A stretch of DNA of 64,000 nucleotides, from contig NZ_CAKZHQ010000002.1 in the NCBI RefSeq assembly GCF_936925435.1, forward strand, positions 62,001 through 126,000, given 5' to 3'. This DNA is from an uncultured Ramlibacter sp. (GTDB taxonomy: Bacteria; Pseudomonadota; Gammaproteobacteria; Burkholderiales; Burkholderiaceae_C). The position numbers and the translations under genes were made by a program. The notes beneath the pieces were generated by a model. That model worked only from the letters and a program-made list of their open reading frames with translations, made no database searches and was not told the origin of the DNA. Positions 43,069 through 54,317 of the stretch are shown one piece after another (position 1 is the first letter of the stretch; every line of letters begins with the position of its first letter).

Positions 43069-44592
43069 ATGGCAAAAGGTCAACGCAACACCAGCAAGGG
43101 GCAGGACGTGGCTGGCGCGGAGCGCGAGCTCAAGTTCGAGGTTCCCGCAGCCGCATGGGACGGCTTGCGCAAGGAGATGAAGGCCGCGGGCGCGCAAGCT
43201 GCCGACCTGCACGCGATCTACCACGACACGGCCGACGGCTTACTGGCGCGCGCCAAGCTCAGTCTGCGGCTGCGCCGCGAGCACGGCCACTGGGTGCAGA
43301 CACTGAAGGCGCCGGGCGGCCAGGTGTTTGAGCGGGTCGAAGACGAAGTGCCGCTGGGGCCGGTGCGCAGGGGCAAGCCGCCGGTGCTCGATCCAGGGCG
43401 CCATACGCCGAGGGCGGCACGCGAGGCCCTGCGCCAAGCCCTGGGCCTGGACCAGGACGCCGCCTGGCCAGCGCTGCCGCCTGCGTTCGAGGTCAAGGTC
43501 CGCAGGCATGCGGTGCGCGTGCACGCCGGCCGCTCCGTCGTGGAACTGGCCCTGGACGAGGGACAGGTGCTGGCCGCGGGCTGCAGCCGCCCCATCCGGG
43601 AGCTGGAACTGGAACTGGTGGAAGGCAGCATGCAGGACCTGCTGGTGCTGGCGCGCCAATGGCGCAGCCGATGGCGCCTGTGCCTGTCCACCGCGAGCAA
43701 GGCCGCGCGCGGCCATCTGCTTGTGGCGGGCGAACTGTACGGGCCGGCCGTGGGCGCCAGTGCCCCGCGCTTGCCGGACAAGCCCGGCATGGGTGAATTC
43801 GCGGCCGCCGTGCTCGATGCCTGCATGGACCAGGTCGTCGGCAATGCAGGTGAAATCGCGGCGGGCAGCCAGTCGGAGGAACATGTCCACCAGTTGCGTG
43901 TCGGCATCCGCCGGCTGCGCACGGCGCTGCGCGAACTACCCGGGTTCGCCGGGGAGCGCGCACGCCGGGAACCCATCCTGCTCGAGGTGTTCCGCGCCCT
44001 GGGGGAGCGCCGCGATCGCAGCCATGTGCTGCAGGCCGTCGCGCCCCTGGTCGAGGCCGCAGGCGGCAAGCCGCTGCGCATCCCGCGCGCATTCCAAGAA
44101 GGGGCCGACCCGGCCGACCTGGTGCGCGCCGATGCCTTCCAGGACGCCGTGCTGGGCCTGATCCTGCGCGCGCAGCAGGAACGCAGTGCGGCAGGCGGGC
44201 GCGTGCGCAAGACCGTGCGCAGCCACCTGCGCGAGCTGCACGAGCAGGTCACGCAAGACGGCAAACGCTTCCCCAAGCTGGACCAGGACCGCCAACACCG
44301 CGTGCGCAAGCGCCTCAAGCGCCTGCGCTACCTGGGTGAATTTGCCGCGCCCCTGTACCCGGCCGGCGCCGTGCGGCGCTCCATGGCGCGGATCAAGCCC
44401 GCGCAGGATGCCCTGGGGCAGTTCAACGACGAGATCATGGCCCAGGGCCTGTTCGAAGAACTCGCGCAAAGCGATCCGGACGCCCTGTTTGCCGTGCACT
44501 GGTTGCAGGAGCGCAGGCCGGCCCAAGCCAAGGCCTGCCGCAAGACGCTGCAGCGGCTGGCTGCCGCGCGCCCGTTCTGGGAGAAAGCCTGA
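43069..44592 (+). CDS. CYTH and CHAD domain-containing protein
   Basis: AERELKFEVPAAAWDGLRKEM (ExExK-like CYTH); VHQLRVGIRRLRTALRELPGFAG and HRVRKRLKRLRYLGEF (CHAD). Confidence 0.93.
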   Translation: MAKGQRNTSKGQDVAGAERELKFEVPAAAWDGLRKEMKAAGAQAADLHAIYHDTADGLLARAKLSLRLRREHGHWVQTLKAPGGQVFERVEDEVPLGPVRRGKPPVLDPGRHTPRAAREALRQALGLDQDAAWPALPPAFEVKVRRHAVRVHAGRSVVELALDEGQVLAAGCSRPIRELELELVEGSMQDLLVLARQWRSRWRLCLSTASKAARGHLLVAGELYGPAVGASAPRLPDKPGMGEFAAAVLDACMDQVVGNAGEIAAGSQSEEHVHQLRVGIRRLRTALRELPGFAGERARREPILLEVFRALGERRDRSHVLQAVAPLVEAAGGKPLRIPRAFQEGADPADLVRADAFQDAVLGLILRAQQERSAAGGRVRKTVRSHLRELHEQVTQDGKRFPKLDQDRQHRVRKRLKRLRYLGEFAAPLYPAGAVRRSMARIKPAQDALGQFNDEIMAQGLFEELAQSDPDALFAVHWLQERRPAQAKACRKTLQRLAAARPFWEKA

Positions 44593-46503
44593 TCAGGTTC
44601 CGATCACGCCGCCGTCGGCCTTGCGCACCACCACGGTGGCCGAACGCGGCCGGCCGGCGGGGCGGAAGTCGGGCCAGTTCGAATAGCGCCGCGGCTGGTC
44701 GGGATCGCTTTTTTCCGACGGACTTTCGCCCGGATGCTGGATGTTGACGAACAGCGTGCGCCCGTCCGGCGTGCCGGTCACGCCCGTCACCTCGCAGCCC
44801 GAAGGCCCGACCAGGAAGCGCCGCGTTTCGCCGGTGTGCACATCGGCCGCCAGCATGGCGTTGTTGCCCAGTTTGGCCAGGTCGCCCTTGCCCATCGCCG
44901 AGGTCGACATGTCGGTCTGGATCCACAGCACGCCGCGGCCGTCCACCCACAGGCCGTCGGGGCAGCCGAAGGCGTCGCCCTTGACATTGCCCCTGGCCTC
45001 GGCCCGCGCATTGGCCGGGTCGCCGGCCAGCACGAAGTGGTTCCACTGGAAGCTGGTGGCGTCGAAGTCGCCCGCATCCTTCCAGCGGATGATGTGGCCC
45101 ATGCTGTTGTCGGCGCGCGGGTTGGGCGCGTCGGTGCCGGGCCGGTTGGCGGCGCCGCGCTCGGAGTTGTTGGTCAAGGTGCAGTAGACCCAGCCCTGCT
45201 TGTCCACCGCGATCCATTCGGGTCGGTCCATCTTGGTGGCGCCCAGCAGGTCGCTGGCCTGGCGCGTCTTGACCAGAACCTCGCCCTGGTCGGCAAAGCC
45301 GTTGGCGGCTGTCAGCGGCCCCTGGCCGTGCGTCAACGCGATCCACCGGCCGGCGCCGCCGGCGTCGAACTTCGCCACATACAGCGTGCCGTGGTCCAGC
45401 AAGTCGGCGTTTGCGCGACCGCCACCGGGCTTGATCTTGTCGCGGCTGACGAACTTGTAGATGTACTCGAAGCGCGCGTCCTCGCCGGAATACACGACCG
45501 CATGGCCGTCGCGCGTCACGGCCACCGTGGCGCCCTCGTGGGCGGCCCGGCCCAGGGCCGTGCGCTTGATGGGCGTGGAACTGGGGTTGAAGGGGTCGAC
45601 CTCCACGATCCAGCCGAAGCGGTTGGGTTCGTTGGGATGTTTGACCGCATCGAAGCGCTCGTCGTGCTCGTGCCAGCGGTAGCCCGCGCCGTTCTTGCGC
45701 AGGCCCCAGCGGCGCTCGTGCGCATTGGGCTGCTCGGGCCCGTTGAAATAGAAGATGAAGTTCTCTTCGCAGGTCAGGTAGGTGCCCCAGGGCGTGATGC
45801 CGCTGGCGCAGTTGTTCAGCGTGCCCAGCGGACGCCGCCCGGTTGCGTCGGCGGCGGTGCGCAGCAGGGCGTGGCCCGCCGCCGGGCCGCTGAATTCCAT
45901 GGGCGTGCGCGATGTGATGCGGCGTGCCCAGGGCGAGGGGCGCACCACCTCCCACTTGCCGCCCTTGTCGGCCACCTCGATGACCGAGACGCCATGGGCG
46001 GCCTGGGCCTTGCGCACTTTCTCAGCGCTCCAGGTCTTGAGGCCGTCGCGGTGCAGCAAGCCGTCGTCCACGTACTCATGGTTCATCACCAGCAGGCCGC
46101 TCTTGCTGCCGTCCTGGGCGAAGAAATGGATGCCGTCATGGTGCATGCCCATCTGGGCTTCCTGCTCGGCGGCCGTATTGGAGCCGTCCTCCTTGAAGGC
46201 CGGGCTCTCCCCCGACAGGCCCACCGGCTCGCCCCAGGCGGCGATCACCTCGGCGATGTAGCCCTCGGGCACGGCCAGCCGGTCGGCCGTGGACAGGGGC
46301 ACGCTCTTGAAGCCCAGCAACGGGCCTGTGCCGCCGGTGGCGGCGCAGCCTGGCAGCGTGGCAGCCAGCGGGGCCAGCAGGCCGCCCAGGGCCGTGCCCA
46401 GGCCGCCCTTGAGAAGCGTGCGCCGCGCAGGGCTGGAAATCTCGTGGATGGAGGGATTGGACGAGCGGTTGCTGTCCTCCATTGTGGAAAAGTCCTTGGC
46501 CAT
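44593..46503 (-). CDS. PhoX family (DUF839) phosphatase
   Basis: PARRTLLKGGLGTALGGLLAPLAATLPGC; GILPWG-like GITPWGTYLTCEENFIFYF; long C-terminal propeller. Confidence 0.93.
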   Translation of the reverse strand: MAKDFSTMEDSNRSSNPSIHEISSPARRTLLKGGLGTALGGLLAPLAATLPGCAATGGTGPLLGFKSVPLSTADRLAVPEGYIAEVIAAWGEPVGLSGESPAFKEDGSNTAAEQEAQMGMHHDGIHFFAQDGSKSGLLVMNHEYVDDGLLHRDGLKTWSAEKVRKAQAAHGVSVIEVADKGGKWEVVRPSPWARRITSRTPMEFSGPAAGHALLRTAADATGRRPLGTLNNCASGITPWGTYLTCEENFIFYFNGPEQPNAHERRWGLRKNGAGYRWHEHDERFDAVKHPNEPNRFGWIVEVDPFNPSSTPIKRTALGRAAHEGATVAVTRDGHAVVYSGEDARFEYIYKFVSRDKIKPGGGRANADLLDHGTLYVAKFDAGGAGRWIALTHGQGPLTAANGFADQGEVLVKTRQASDLLGATKMDRPEWIAVDKQGWVYCTLTNNSERGAANRPGTDAPNPRADNSMGHIIRWKDAGDFDATSFQWNHFVLAGDPANARAEARGNVKGDAFGCPDGLWVDGRGVLWIQTDMSTSAMGKGDLAKLGNNAMLAADVHTGETRRFLVGPSGCEVTGVTGTPDGRTLFVNIQHPGESPSEKSDPDQPRRYSNWPDFRPAGRPRSATVVVRKADGGVIGT

Positions 46504-46540
46504 GGTGTCCTCTGCGTTTCGTGGGGAATGGCAGAGGATT

Positions 46541-46560
46541 CTGCGAAGGAAATATGACAA
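46541..46560 (-). promoter_or_regulatory. Possible degenerate Pho box upstream of PhoX
   Basis: Minus strand TTGTCATATTTCCTTCGCAG; first half close to CTGTCAT, second half weak. Confidence 0.3.
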
Positions 46561-46648
46561 CCATGTCGTCGAGCGACGGTTTCACCCCCTCCCGCGCAAT
46601 GGCCGCTCCATGGCCGGCGGCCTGGCCACCGCCTGCGGCCGCAGCGCC

Positions 46649-46912
46649 CTACTTGTAGAAGACCTGGACCTCGCCCTTGAGCTTGAGCATCAGGGGCTGG
46701 CCCTTGCGGTCCACCGTCTTGCCGGCCGGCACCTTGATCCAGCGCTCGCTGACGCAGTATTCCTCGACGTCGAAACGCTCCTTGCCATTGAAGCGGATGC
46801 CGATGTCGTGCTCGAAGATGGCCGCGACATGGTGCGGGCTGCGCGGGTCGATCGACAGGTGGTCGGGCAGTTCGGGCTTGGCGGGAGAAGGGGTGGCGGT
46901 GGCGTCGGTCAT
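46649..46912 (-). CDS. DUF3297 family protein
   Basis: LPDHLSIDPRSPHHVAAIFEHDIGIRFNGKERFDVEEYCVSERWIKV. Confidence 0.88.
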   Translation of the reverse strand: MTDATATPSPAKPELPDHLSIDPRSPHHVAAIFEHDIGIRFNGKERFDVEEYCVSERWIKVPAGKTVDRKGQPLMLKLKGEVQVFYK

Positions 46913-47853
46913 GGCGCTATTTTGCCTTTCCCCCTGCCCTTGCCCTTGGCCGTCTCCCTGGCTTCCTTTTTGGCCAGCCGCTCGGCGTCCAGCTCCTGGC
47001 CCTGCGCCAGCCACAGGGCGAACTGCTCGGGCGTCTCCAGGGTGATGCGGCCCAGGATGGCGCCGCGGTACTCGGTCAGGACGATCTCGGCGACCTTCTG
47101 GGTGTTGATCTTGCCCTTGCCCAGCAGGGCGCCGCGCTTGCGGCCAATCGCCTCCAGCACTTCCTCGTCCTTCATGGCCGCCACGCCCTCGAGCTTGTAG
47201 CGGGCCTGGACCTGGCCCGGGTAGTCCTGGCGCAGGATGTCCAGCAGCTCCAGCGCCACCTCCTCCTCGTCGAAGGCGTTGCGGCCGATGGCGCCGCTGG
47301 CCGCCAGCAGGAAGCCGCTTTGCCGGACGATGATGCGCGGCCACAGCAGGCCGGGCGTGTCGTAGAGGTAGAAGTCGTCGGCCAGCGTGATGCGCTGTTC
47401 CATCTTGGTGACGCCGGCCTCATCCCCGGTTTTGGCGTGGCGCTTGTTGGACAAGGCGTTGATCAGGGTCGATTTGCCCACGTTGGGCACGCCGCAGATC
47501 AGCACCCGCATGGGCTTGGCCAGGCCGCCGCGCCCGGGGGCCAGCTCGTGGCAGGCAGCTGCCAGCGGCGCCACGGCGGCGGCATTGCTGGCCTGCAGGG
47601 CGATGGCGCGGGTGCCGGGTTGGGCGTTGTAGTGCGCCAGCCACTGCTGCGTGCGGGCCGGATCGGCCATGTCCTGCTTGTTGAGGATCTTCAGCGTGGG
47701 CTTGTGGCCGGTCATGCCGGCCAGCAGCGGGTTGGCGCTGGAGCCGGGCAGGCGCGCGTCCAGCACCTCGATGACGACGTCAATCTCCTTGACGCGCTCG
47801 GTGATCGCCTTGCGCGTGAGGTGCATGTGCCCGGGAAACCACTGAATCGCCAT
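46909..47853 (-). CDS. ylqF: Ribosome biogenesis GTPase YlqF/RbgA
   Basis: QWFPGHMHLTRKAITERVKEIDVVIEVLDARLPGSSANPLL; circularly permuted GTPase motifs LNKQDMAD, GVPNVGKSTLINAL. Confidence 0.96.
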   Translation of the reverse strand: MAIQWFPGHMHLTRKAITERVKEIDVVIEVLDARLPGSSANPLLAGMTGHKPTLKILNKQDMADPARTQQWLAHYNAQPGTRAIALQASNAAAVAPLAAACHELAPGRGGLAKPMRVLICGVPNVGKSTLINALSNKRHAKTGDEAGVTKMEQRITLADDFYLYDTPGLLWPRIIVRQSGFLLAASGAIGRNAFDEEEVALELLDILRQDYPGQVQARYKLEGVAAMKDEEVLEAIGRKRGALLGKGKINTQKVAEIVLTEYRGAILGRITLETPEQFALWLAQGQELDAERLAKKEARETAKGKGRGKGKIAP

Positions 47854-47945
47854 CTTGCTCCTTGCTGGACCCGGATTCTAGGCGGCGCGCTTGCCCCGCG
47901 CGGCTGGCGTTGCTCTAATGGCGGGCATTGGGAGACTCAACAGAC

Positions 47946-48863
47946 ATGGCTGGACACCGCAAGCCACGCAGACGACAAGACCCCGCCCGGCAGCTGATGG
48001 GCATGGCCGCCTCCTTTCTGGGCCTGGGCGCCGTGCTGGCGCTGGCTTCGCTGTTTCCGCCGGCACAAGCGCTGCGCGGCCCGGTGCAGTGGCTGGTGGC
48101 CGGCGGCATGCTGCTGCTGGTGGCGGCCGTGGCCATCCGCGTGCGGCGCGGCAAACCCGGCGTGTCCCGCATGGACTCCACCCAGATGGGCAACACCAGC
48201 ATGTTCGCCTCGCAGATGGACTCGCACATGGGCGAACCGATGGAGCAGCCCTCCAACCGCGATCTGGCGCCGCCGGCCGTGGTCTGGAACGGCCAGGTCC
48301 TGCGCGACATCGAATGGCGCCGCTTCGAGGCGGTCTGCGCCGCCCTGTTCGCCCAGGGCGGCTTCGAGACCCGCACCGAGCTGCAGGGGCCCGAAGGCGG
48401 CGCCGACATCTGGCTGTCGGTCCGCCATGGCCAGGCGCCGGCCGGCCTGGTGCGTTGCCGCCACTGGCCGGGGCGCCAGGTGGATGTCCAGGAACTGCGC
48501 GCGCTGCACCTGCTGATGACCAGCAACAAGCTGCTGCGCGCCAGCTTCGCCACCACCGGCAGCTTCAGCGCCGACGCACGCGAGTTCGCCAAGGCGCACG
48601 GCATCAGCGCGATGGACAGCCTGGGCCTGCTGGCCCTGATCTCGCAGCGCACGCCCTCGCAGAAAAAGGCGCTGCTGGAGGTCGCCTACGAGGGCGACTA
48701 TTGGCGCCCCAGCTGCGCCAACTGCGGCCGCAAGATGGTGGAGCGGCGCGCCCGCCGGCGCGGCCGCACCTTCTGGGGCTGCGTCGACTACCCGACCTGC
48801 GACTTCACCCTGCCGGTGCGCAAGACCAAGCTTTTCAGCTTTTCAGCCGGTAACCGGTCCTGA
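47946..48863 (+). CDS. Membrane-anchored Mrr-like protein with zinc ribbon; catalytic motif altered
   Basis: Two TM segments; [35 protein letters not shown]...[17 protein letters not shown]...[16 protein letters not shown]. Confidence 0.87.
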   Translation: MAGHRKPRRRQDPARQLMGMAASFLGLGAVLALASLFPPAQALRGPVQWLVAGGMLLLVAAVAIRVRRGKPGVSRMDSTQMGNTSMFASQMDSHMGEPMEQPSNRDLAPPAVVWNGQVLRDIEWRRFEAVCAALFAQGGFETRTELQGPEGGADIWLSVRHGQAPAGLVRCRHWPGRQVDVQELRALHLLMTSNKLLRASFATTGSFSADAREFAKAHGISAMDSLGLLALISQRTPSQKKALLEVAYEGDYWRPSCANCGRKMVERRARRRGRTFWGCVDYPTCDFTLPVRKTKLFSFSAGNRS

Positions 48864-49596
48864 AGATCCAGACCACGCCACCCAGGCACAGGGCCATGAA
48901 CAGCAGGGTCATGCCCAGGCTGAGCGCCACGCCCACGTCCGACACGCCATAAAAGCTCCAGCGGAAGCCGCTGACCAGGTAGACCACCGGGTTGAACAGG
49001 CTGACCTTCTGCCAGAAGGCCGGCAGCATGTCGATCGAATAGAAGGTGCCGCCCAGGAAGGTCAGCGGCGTGATGATCAGCGTGGGGATGAACTGCAGCT
49101 TCTCGAAGCCGTCGGCCCAGATGCCGATGATGAAGCCCAGCAGGCTGAAGGTCAGCGAGGTCAGCAGCAGGAACAGCAACATGAAGCCCGGATGCTGGAT
49201 CTGCAGCGGCACGAACAGCGCCGCGGTGGCCAGGATGATCAGTCCCAGCAGGATGGACTTGGTGGCCGCCGCACCCACATAGGCGATGACGATCTCCAGC
49301 GTGGAGACGGGCGCCGACAGCAGCTCGTAGATGGTGCCGGTGAACTTGGGAAAGTAGATGCCGAAGGAGGCGTTGCTGATGCTCTGCGTCAGCAGCGCCA
49401 GCATCACCAGGCCGGGCACGATGAAGGCGCCGTAGCTGACGCCGCCCACCTCGGGGATGCGCGAGCCGATGGCCGAGCCGAACACCACGAAGTACAGCGA
49501 GGTCGAGACCACCGGTGAGACGATGCTCTGCACCAGGGTGCGGAAGCTGCGGGCCATCTCGAACAGGTAGATGGCGCGGACGGCGTGCAGGTTCAT
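48835..49596 (-). CDS. ABC-2 type transporter permease
   Basis: [31 protein letters not shown] ... [36 protein letters not shown]. Confidence 0.94.
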   Translation of the reverse strand: MNLHAVRAIYLFEMARSFRTLVQSIVSPVVSTSLYFVVFGSAIGSRIPEVGGVSYGAFIVPGLVMLALLTQSISNASFGIYFPKFTGTIYELLSAPVSTLEIVIAYVGAAATKSILLGLIILATAALFVPLQIQHPGFMLLFLLLTSLTFSLLGFIIGIWADGFEKLQFIPTLIITPLTFLGGTFYSIDMLPAFWQKVSLFNPVVYLVSGFRWSFYGVSDVGVALSLGMTLLFMALCLGGVVWIFRTGYRLKS

Positions 49597-49599
49597 GGC

Positions 49600-50532
<933 letters not shown>

Positions 50533-50572
50533 GTGGCCGCGACGATACCCCATCCCACGCCGGGCTGCTGCC

Positions 50573-50740
50573 TCAGGAGGGTCCGCCGCCCGAGGCCCCG
50601 CGCGGTCCGCCGCCGTCGATCCAGGGGCCGTAGGGGCTGGCACCCATGTCCTCGGGGGAGGTACGGAAGACGCCTTCCGAGGTGATGGTGCAGCCGCCCA
50701 ACAGGGCCGCCAGCAGGCTGATGAAGATGAGTTTGCGCAT
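50573..50740 (-). CDS. Small putative lipoprotein (55 aa), below the ORF-track length cutoff
   Basis: [55 protein letters not shown]; lipobox LLGGC. Confidence 0.7.
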   Translation of the reverse strand: MRKLIFISLLAALLGGCTITSEGVFRTSPEDMGASPYGPWIDGGGPRGASGGGPS

Positions 50741-50870
50741 CGATCTGTTTCCTTGGGCTCAGATGGTACCGCCCGACGCGTGCTCCGGCAGGCGCACGGG
50801 CAGTTGGCTGACAGCCACAGCGTGCCACAGCAGGTGCAATGAACTCTTCCATCATTCCAGGAGCAGCGCC

Positions 50871-51089
50871 ATGACCCAGCAAGCCCTCATCCGTGGCGAC
50901 GTGTGTTTTCGCGTCGGCGACGGCGCCATGCTGCCCATTCCCGACGGCCCGGTGGAGATCGAACTGACCGCGGAGAGCGCCACCCTGGGCTGGACCGACG
51001 AGGACGGCAGCCTGGGCTCCACCGCCATCCCGCGGGACGACTACGACCGCTACGTCAAGGAAGGCAAGATCCGTCCAGCCCGGGACTGA
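50871..51089 (+). CDS. Hypothetical protein
   Basis: 72-aa [44 protein letters not shown]...; RBS-like CAGGAG upstream. Confidence 0.65.
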   Translation: MTQQALIRGDVCFRVGDGAMLPIPDGPVEIELTAESATLGWTDEDGSLGSTAIPRDDYDRYVKEGKIRPARD

Positions 51090-51102
51090 GTCCGGGCACC
51101 CC

Positions 51103-51675
51103 ATGCACGGTGGCAGGCGCAGGCTGCTGCGCGCGCTGGGCGCGGGCGCTGCGCTGGCCGTGGCAAGCTGCGCCCATTCCGCGGGCGGCGTGCCCATCCA
51201 CCGCATCTCGGCCGGCCAGCTGCAGCAGGCACTGTCGGCGCGGTTCCCGCTGCGCCGCTCGTTCGGTGCTGCGCTCGAACTGGAACTGCGCACACCAGTG
51301 CTGAGCCTGTTGCCAGAGCGCAACCGGCTCGGAGCCGACGTGTCTTTCGGCGCCAGCGGTGCTGCGTTGCAGCGCGCTTACGACGGAAGGTTCGCGCTGG
51401 AGTTCGGCCTGCGCTACGAGGCCAGCGACCGCAGCCTGCGGGCCCACCAGCTGGAACTGCGCGCCCTGGACCTGCCGGGCCTGCCTGCGCAGGGCCTGGC
51501 GATGCTGCAAGCGGCCTTGCCGCAGGTCCTGCGCCAGGCGGTGGGTGAGCTGGTCTTGCACACATTGAGGCCGCAGGATCTGGCGCTGGCCGACAGCCTG
51601 GGCCTGCAGCCCGGCGCCATCACGGTCACACGCCAGGGCCTGGAAGTTGGATTTATCGCACAGCCGCCGCCTTGA
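51103..51675 (+). CDS. DUF1439 family lipoprotein-like protein
   Basis: ISAGQLQQALSARFPLRRSFGAALELELRTPVLSLLPERNRLGADVSFG. Confidence 0.82.
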   Translation: MHGGRRRLLRALGAGAALAVASCAHSAGGVPIHRISAGQLQQALSARFPLRRSFGAALELELRTPVLSLLPERNRLGADVSFGASGAALQRAYDGRFALEFGLRYEASDRSLRAHQLELRALDLPGLPAQGLAMLQAALPQVLRQAVGELVLHTLRPQDLALADSLGLQPGAITVTRQGLEVGFIAQPPP

Positions 51676-51748
51676 GCGCAGGCAATTTGTCGGGTTGACC
51701 GCGAAACGCGACGTTGCCTGCGAGGCTGGCGCGCTGTAGGCTGCGGAC

Positions 51749-53128
51749 ATGCCATCCGGAGAGTCCCAGTCCCAGCCGTATCCATCCATCCGTCCTGCCA
51801 TTGAGGTCCACCAGGAAGACATGGCGCAATGGCGCGAGCGCTTCCTGGACACCATCTTGCGGGCGGCGTTCTTCGTCGGCATCGCGGTCGGCCTGGTCAG
51901 CATCTACGCCGCCACCCGCGAAGGTCGCTATGGCATGGTGTTGGCCGACGTGCTGGCGCTGGCCGCCGTCTACGTCCTGTGGAGCCATAACGGCTGGTCC
52001 TACCGGCTGCGCTCGATCGGCCTGGTCACGGCCATCTATCTGCTGGGCAGCTTTTTCATCCTGCATGTCGGGCCGGTCAGCCTGATCTACCTGATGGCCC
52101 TCCCCATCATGGTCTCGCTGCTTCTGGGCCTGCGCCCGGCGATCGCGGCCCTGGTCCTCAACGGCGTGACCCTGCTGACGGTGGGTTACCTGAGCGACGC
52201 GGACATGCAGGTCCCGGGCATGGGAGGCATGCCGCTGCTCAAGTGGGTCGTCATCACGCTGAACTTCTGCTTCGTCGACGCCGTGATCACCCTGGCCAGC
52301 GCGATGACAGTGCGCCGGCTGGAGACCTCGCTGTACCGCCAGCAACAGGCCAACGCCAATCTGCAGCGCGCCGAGGAGGAGATCCGCCAGCTCAACGCGG
52401 CGCTGGAAGGCCGGGTGCGCGAGCGCACGGCGCAGCTGCAGGCCGCCAACAAGGAGCTGGAGTCCTTTTCCTATGCTGTCTCGCATGACCTGCGCTCGCC
52501 GCTGAGCACCATTGACGGCTTCAGCAATCTGCTGCGCGGCAAATGGCCGCCGGGCCCCGAAGGCGACGCGGGCCGCCATTACCTGGACCGCATCCGCGCC
52601 GCCACCCGGCACATGAGCGAGCTGATCGACTCCATGCTGGCGATGGCGCAGATCTCGCGCGCCGACCTGCGGCGCGAAGAGGTCGACCTCAGTGCCATGG
52701 CTGCCTCGCTGCTGGCGACCCTGCGCGAGCGCGAGCCGCAGCGCGAGGTGGCTGTGGAGATCGAGCCGGGCGTGGTGGCCCAGGGCGACACCCACCTGCT
52801 GCGCCAGGTGCTGGCCAACCTGCTGGGCAACGCCTGGAAGTTCAGCGCCCGCCAGCCGCGCGCGCGCATCGGGTTCGGCCGCGACACCGCAAGCAATGGC
52901 GAAACGGCCTACTGGGTGCGCGACAACGGCGCGGGTTTCGACATGGCTTACGCCGACAAGCTGTTCGGTGCCTTCCAGCGCCTGCACAAGAGCACGGAAT
53001 TCCCCGGCACAGGCGTGGGCCTGGCCACGGTGCAGCGCATCGTCAGCCGCCATGGCGGCCGGGTCTGGGCCCAGTCGCACGCGGATGAAGGCGCGGTCTT
53101 CTACTTCACCCTGGGAGCGCCTTCCTAA
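51749..53128 (+). CDS. Membrane sensor histidine kinase
   Basis: N-terminal multi-TM region; SFSYAVSHDLRSPLSTIDGFSNLL (HisKA); VLANLLGNAWKFSARQ, GAGFDMAYADKLFGAFQRLH, GTGVGLATVQRI. Confidence 0.94.
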   Translation: MPSGESQSQPYPSIRPAIEVHQEDMAQWRERFLDTILRAAFFVGIAVGLVSIYAATREGRYGMVLADVLALAAVYVLWSHNGWSYRLRSIGLVTAIYLLGSFFILHVGPVSLIYLMALPIMVSLLLGLRPAIAALVLNGVTLLTVGYLSDADMQVPGMGGMPLLKWVVITLNFCFVDAVITLASAMTVRRLETSLYRQQQANANLQRAEEEIRQLNAALEGRVRERTAQLQAANKELESFSYAVSHDLRSPLSTIDGFSNLLRGKWPPGPEGDAGRHYLDRIRAATRHMSELIDSMLAMAQISRADLRREEVDLSAMAASLLATLREREPQREVAVEIEPGVVAQGDTHLLRQVLANLLGNAWKFSARQPRARIGFGRDTASNGETAYWVRDNGAGFDMAYADKLFGAFQRLHKSTEFPGTGVGLATVQRIVSRHGGRVWAQSHADEGAVFYFTLGAPS

Positions 53129-53223
53129 GGGAGCGATCGCTCGCGTGACATTGCACACGGGCCACTGGCACGTTTGATGCTCGTTTTTGCGCCATCGGCG
53201 CAGGACACAGAGGAAAACACCAC

Positions 53224-54198
53224 ATGAGCCATGCAAATGCCTTCGATCTGCGGTCCTCCCCCGGGCCCGGCGACACAGTGGCTGGGGCCTGGCGCCGGCT
53301 CTGGCACCAACGCGGTGCCGAAGGCGAGCCCGCAGCCGGCGCCGCCTTCACCACCGGCGTGACCTACCGGGGCTACCTGGGCGCCAACGGCGGCGTTTCC
53401 GACAGCTGGCTGTCGGAACAGCAGGCCAAGGAAACCCAGGCCCTGCTGCGCATGGCGGCCGCCGCCGGCCGGCTGGGCGCCTGGTCGGTGGAGCTGGCCG
53501 GCGCCAGCTGGGTCTGGTCCGACGAGGTCAAGGCCATCCACGAGGTGGCGGCGGACTACCAGCCCAGCGGCACGGATGCCCTGAGCTTCTACACCCCCGC
53601 CTCGCAGGACCTGCTGGTCGAGGCCTTCGATGCCTGCGCCCGCCAGGGCCAGCCCTTCGACCTGGAACTGCAGCTGATCACCGCCCGCGGGCGTGAGGTC
53701 TGGATCCGGGCCATCGGCGAGGCCGAGTGCGACGCCGCGGGCCGGGTGACCCATGTGCGCGGCGCGATCCAGGACATCAGCCGTTTCCGCGCTGTCGCCG
53801 ACGAGGCCCGCCGCGCGGCCGAGCGTCTCACCCAGACGCTCGAAGCGATGGCCGACGGCTACATCCTGCTGGACGACGAATGGTGCTTCCTCTACCTCAA
53901 TCCCGAGGCGGCGCGCATCCTGCGGCGCGAGCGCAGCGAGCTGATCGGCCGCTGCCTGTTGACCGAGTTCCCCGAGACGGCCAGTGGGCGCTTCCTGCAG
54001 AAATGCCAGGACGCGGTGCGCGACGGCACGGCCCTGGAATTCAACAAGTTCTACCCGCCGCTGTCGATCTGGCTGCAGATGAAGATCTGGCCGTCGGAAC
54101 AGGGCCTGACCCTGTGCGTGCGCGACGACACCGAGCGGGTCACCGCGCGCCGCGAAATCCTGCAACTCAAGGCCCAACTGGCCGCGCGCGGCCCCTGA
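53224..54198 (+). CDS. PAS domain protein without a recognisable output domain
   Basis: Two PAS-like segments (LGAWSVELAGASWVWSDEVKAIHEV..; LEAMADGYILLDDEWCFLYLNPEAARILRRERSELIGR). Confidence 0.82.
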   Translation: MSHANAFDLRSSPGPGDTVAGAWRRLWHQRGAEGEPAAGAAFTTGVTYRGYLGANGGVSDSWLSEQQAKETQALLRMAAAAGRLGAWSVELAGASWVWSDEVKAIHEVAADYQPSGTDALSFYTPASQDLLVEAFDACARQGQPFDLELQLITARGREVWIRAIGEAECDAAGRVTHVRGAIQDISRFRAVADEARRAAERLTQTLEAMADGYILLDDEWCFLYLNPEAARILRRERSELIGRCLLTEFPETASGRFLQKCQDAVRDGTALEFNKFYPPLSIWLQMKIWPSEQGLTLCVRDDTERVTARREILQLKAQLAARGP

Positions 54199-54317
54199 GG
54201 CGCCACCCCAATCCCGGGTAAACCCGGGAAAACGCCTCAAGTCGGTGCTTTTCCTGCCGAAATGGCTGTGCAGGCCGGGTTTTTCCGACCTCGCCGTTTG
54301 TCAGCGCAGGAGTTTCC

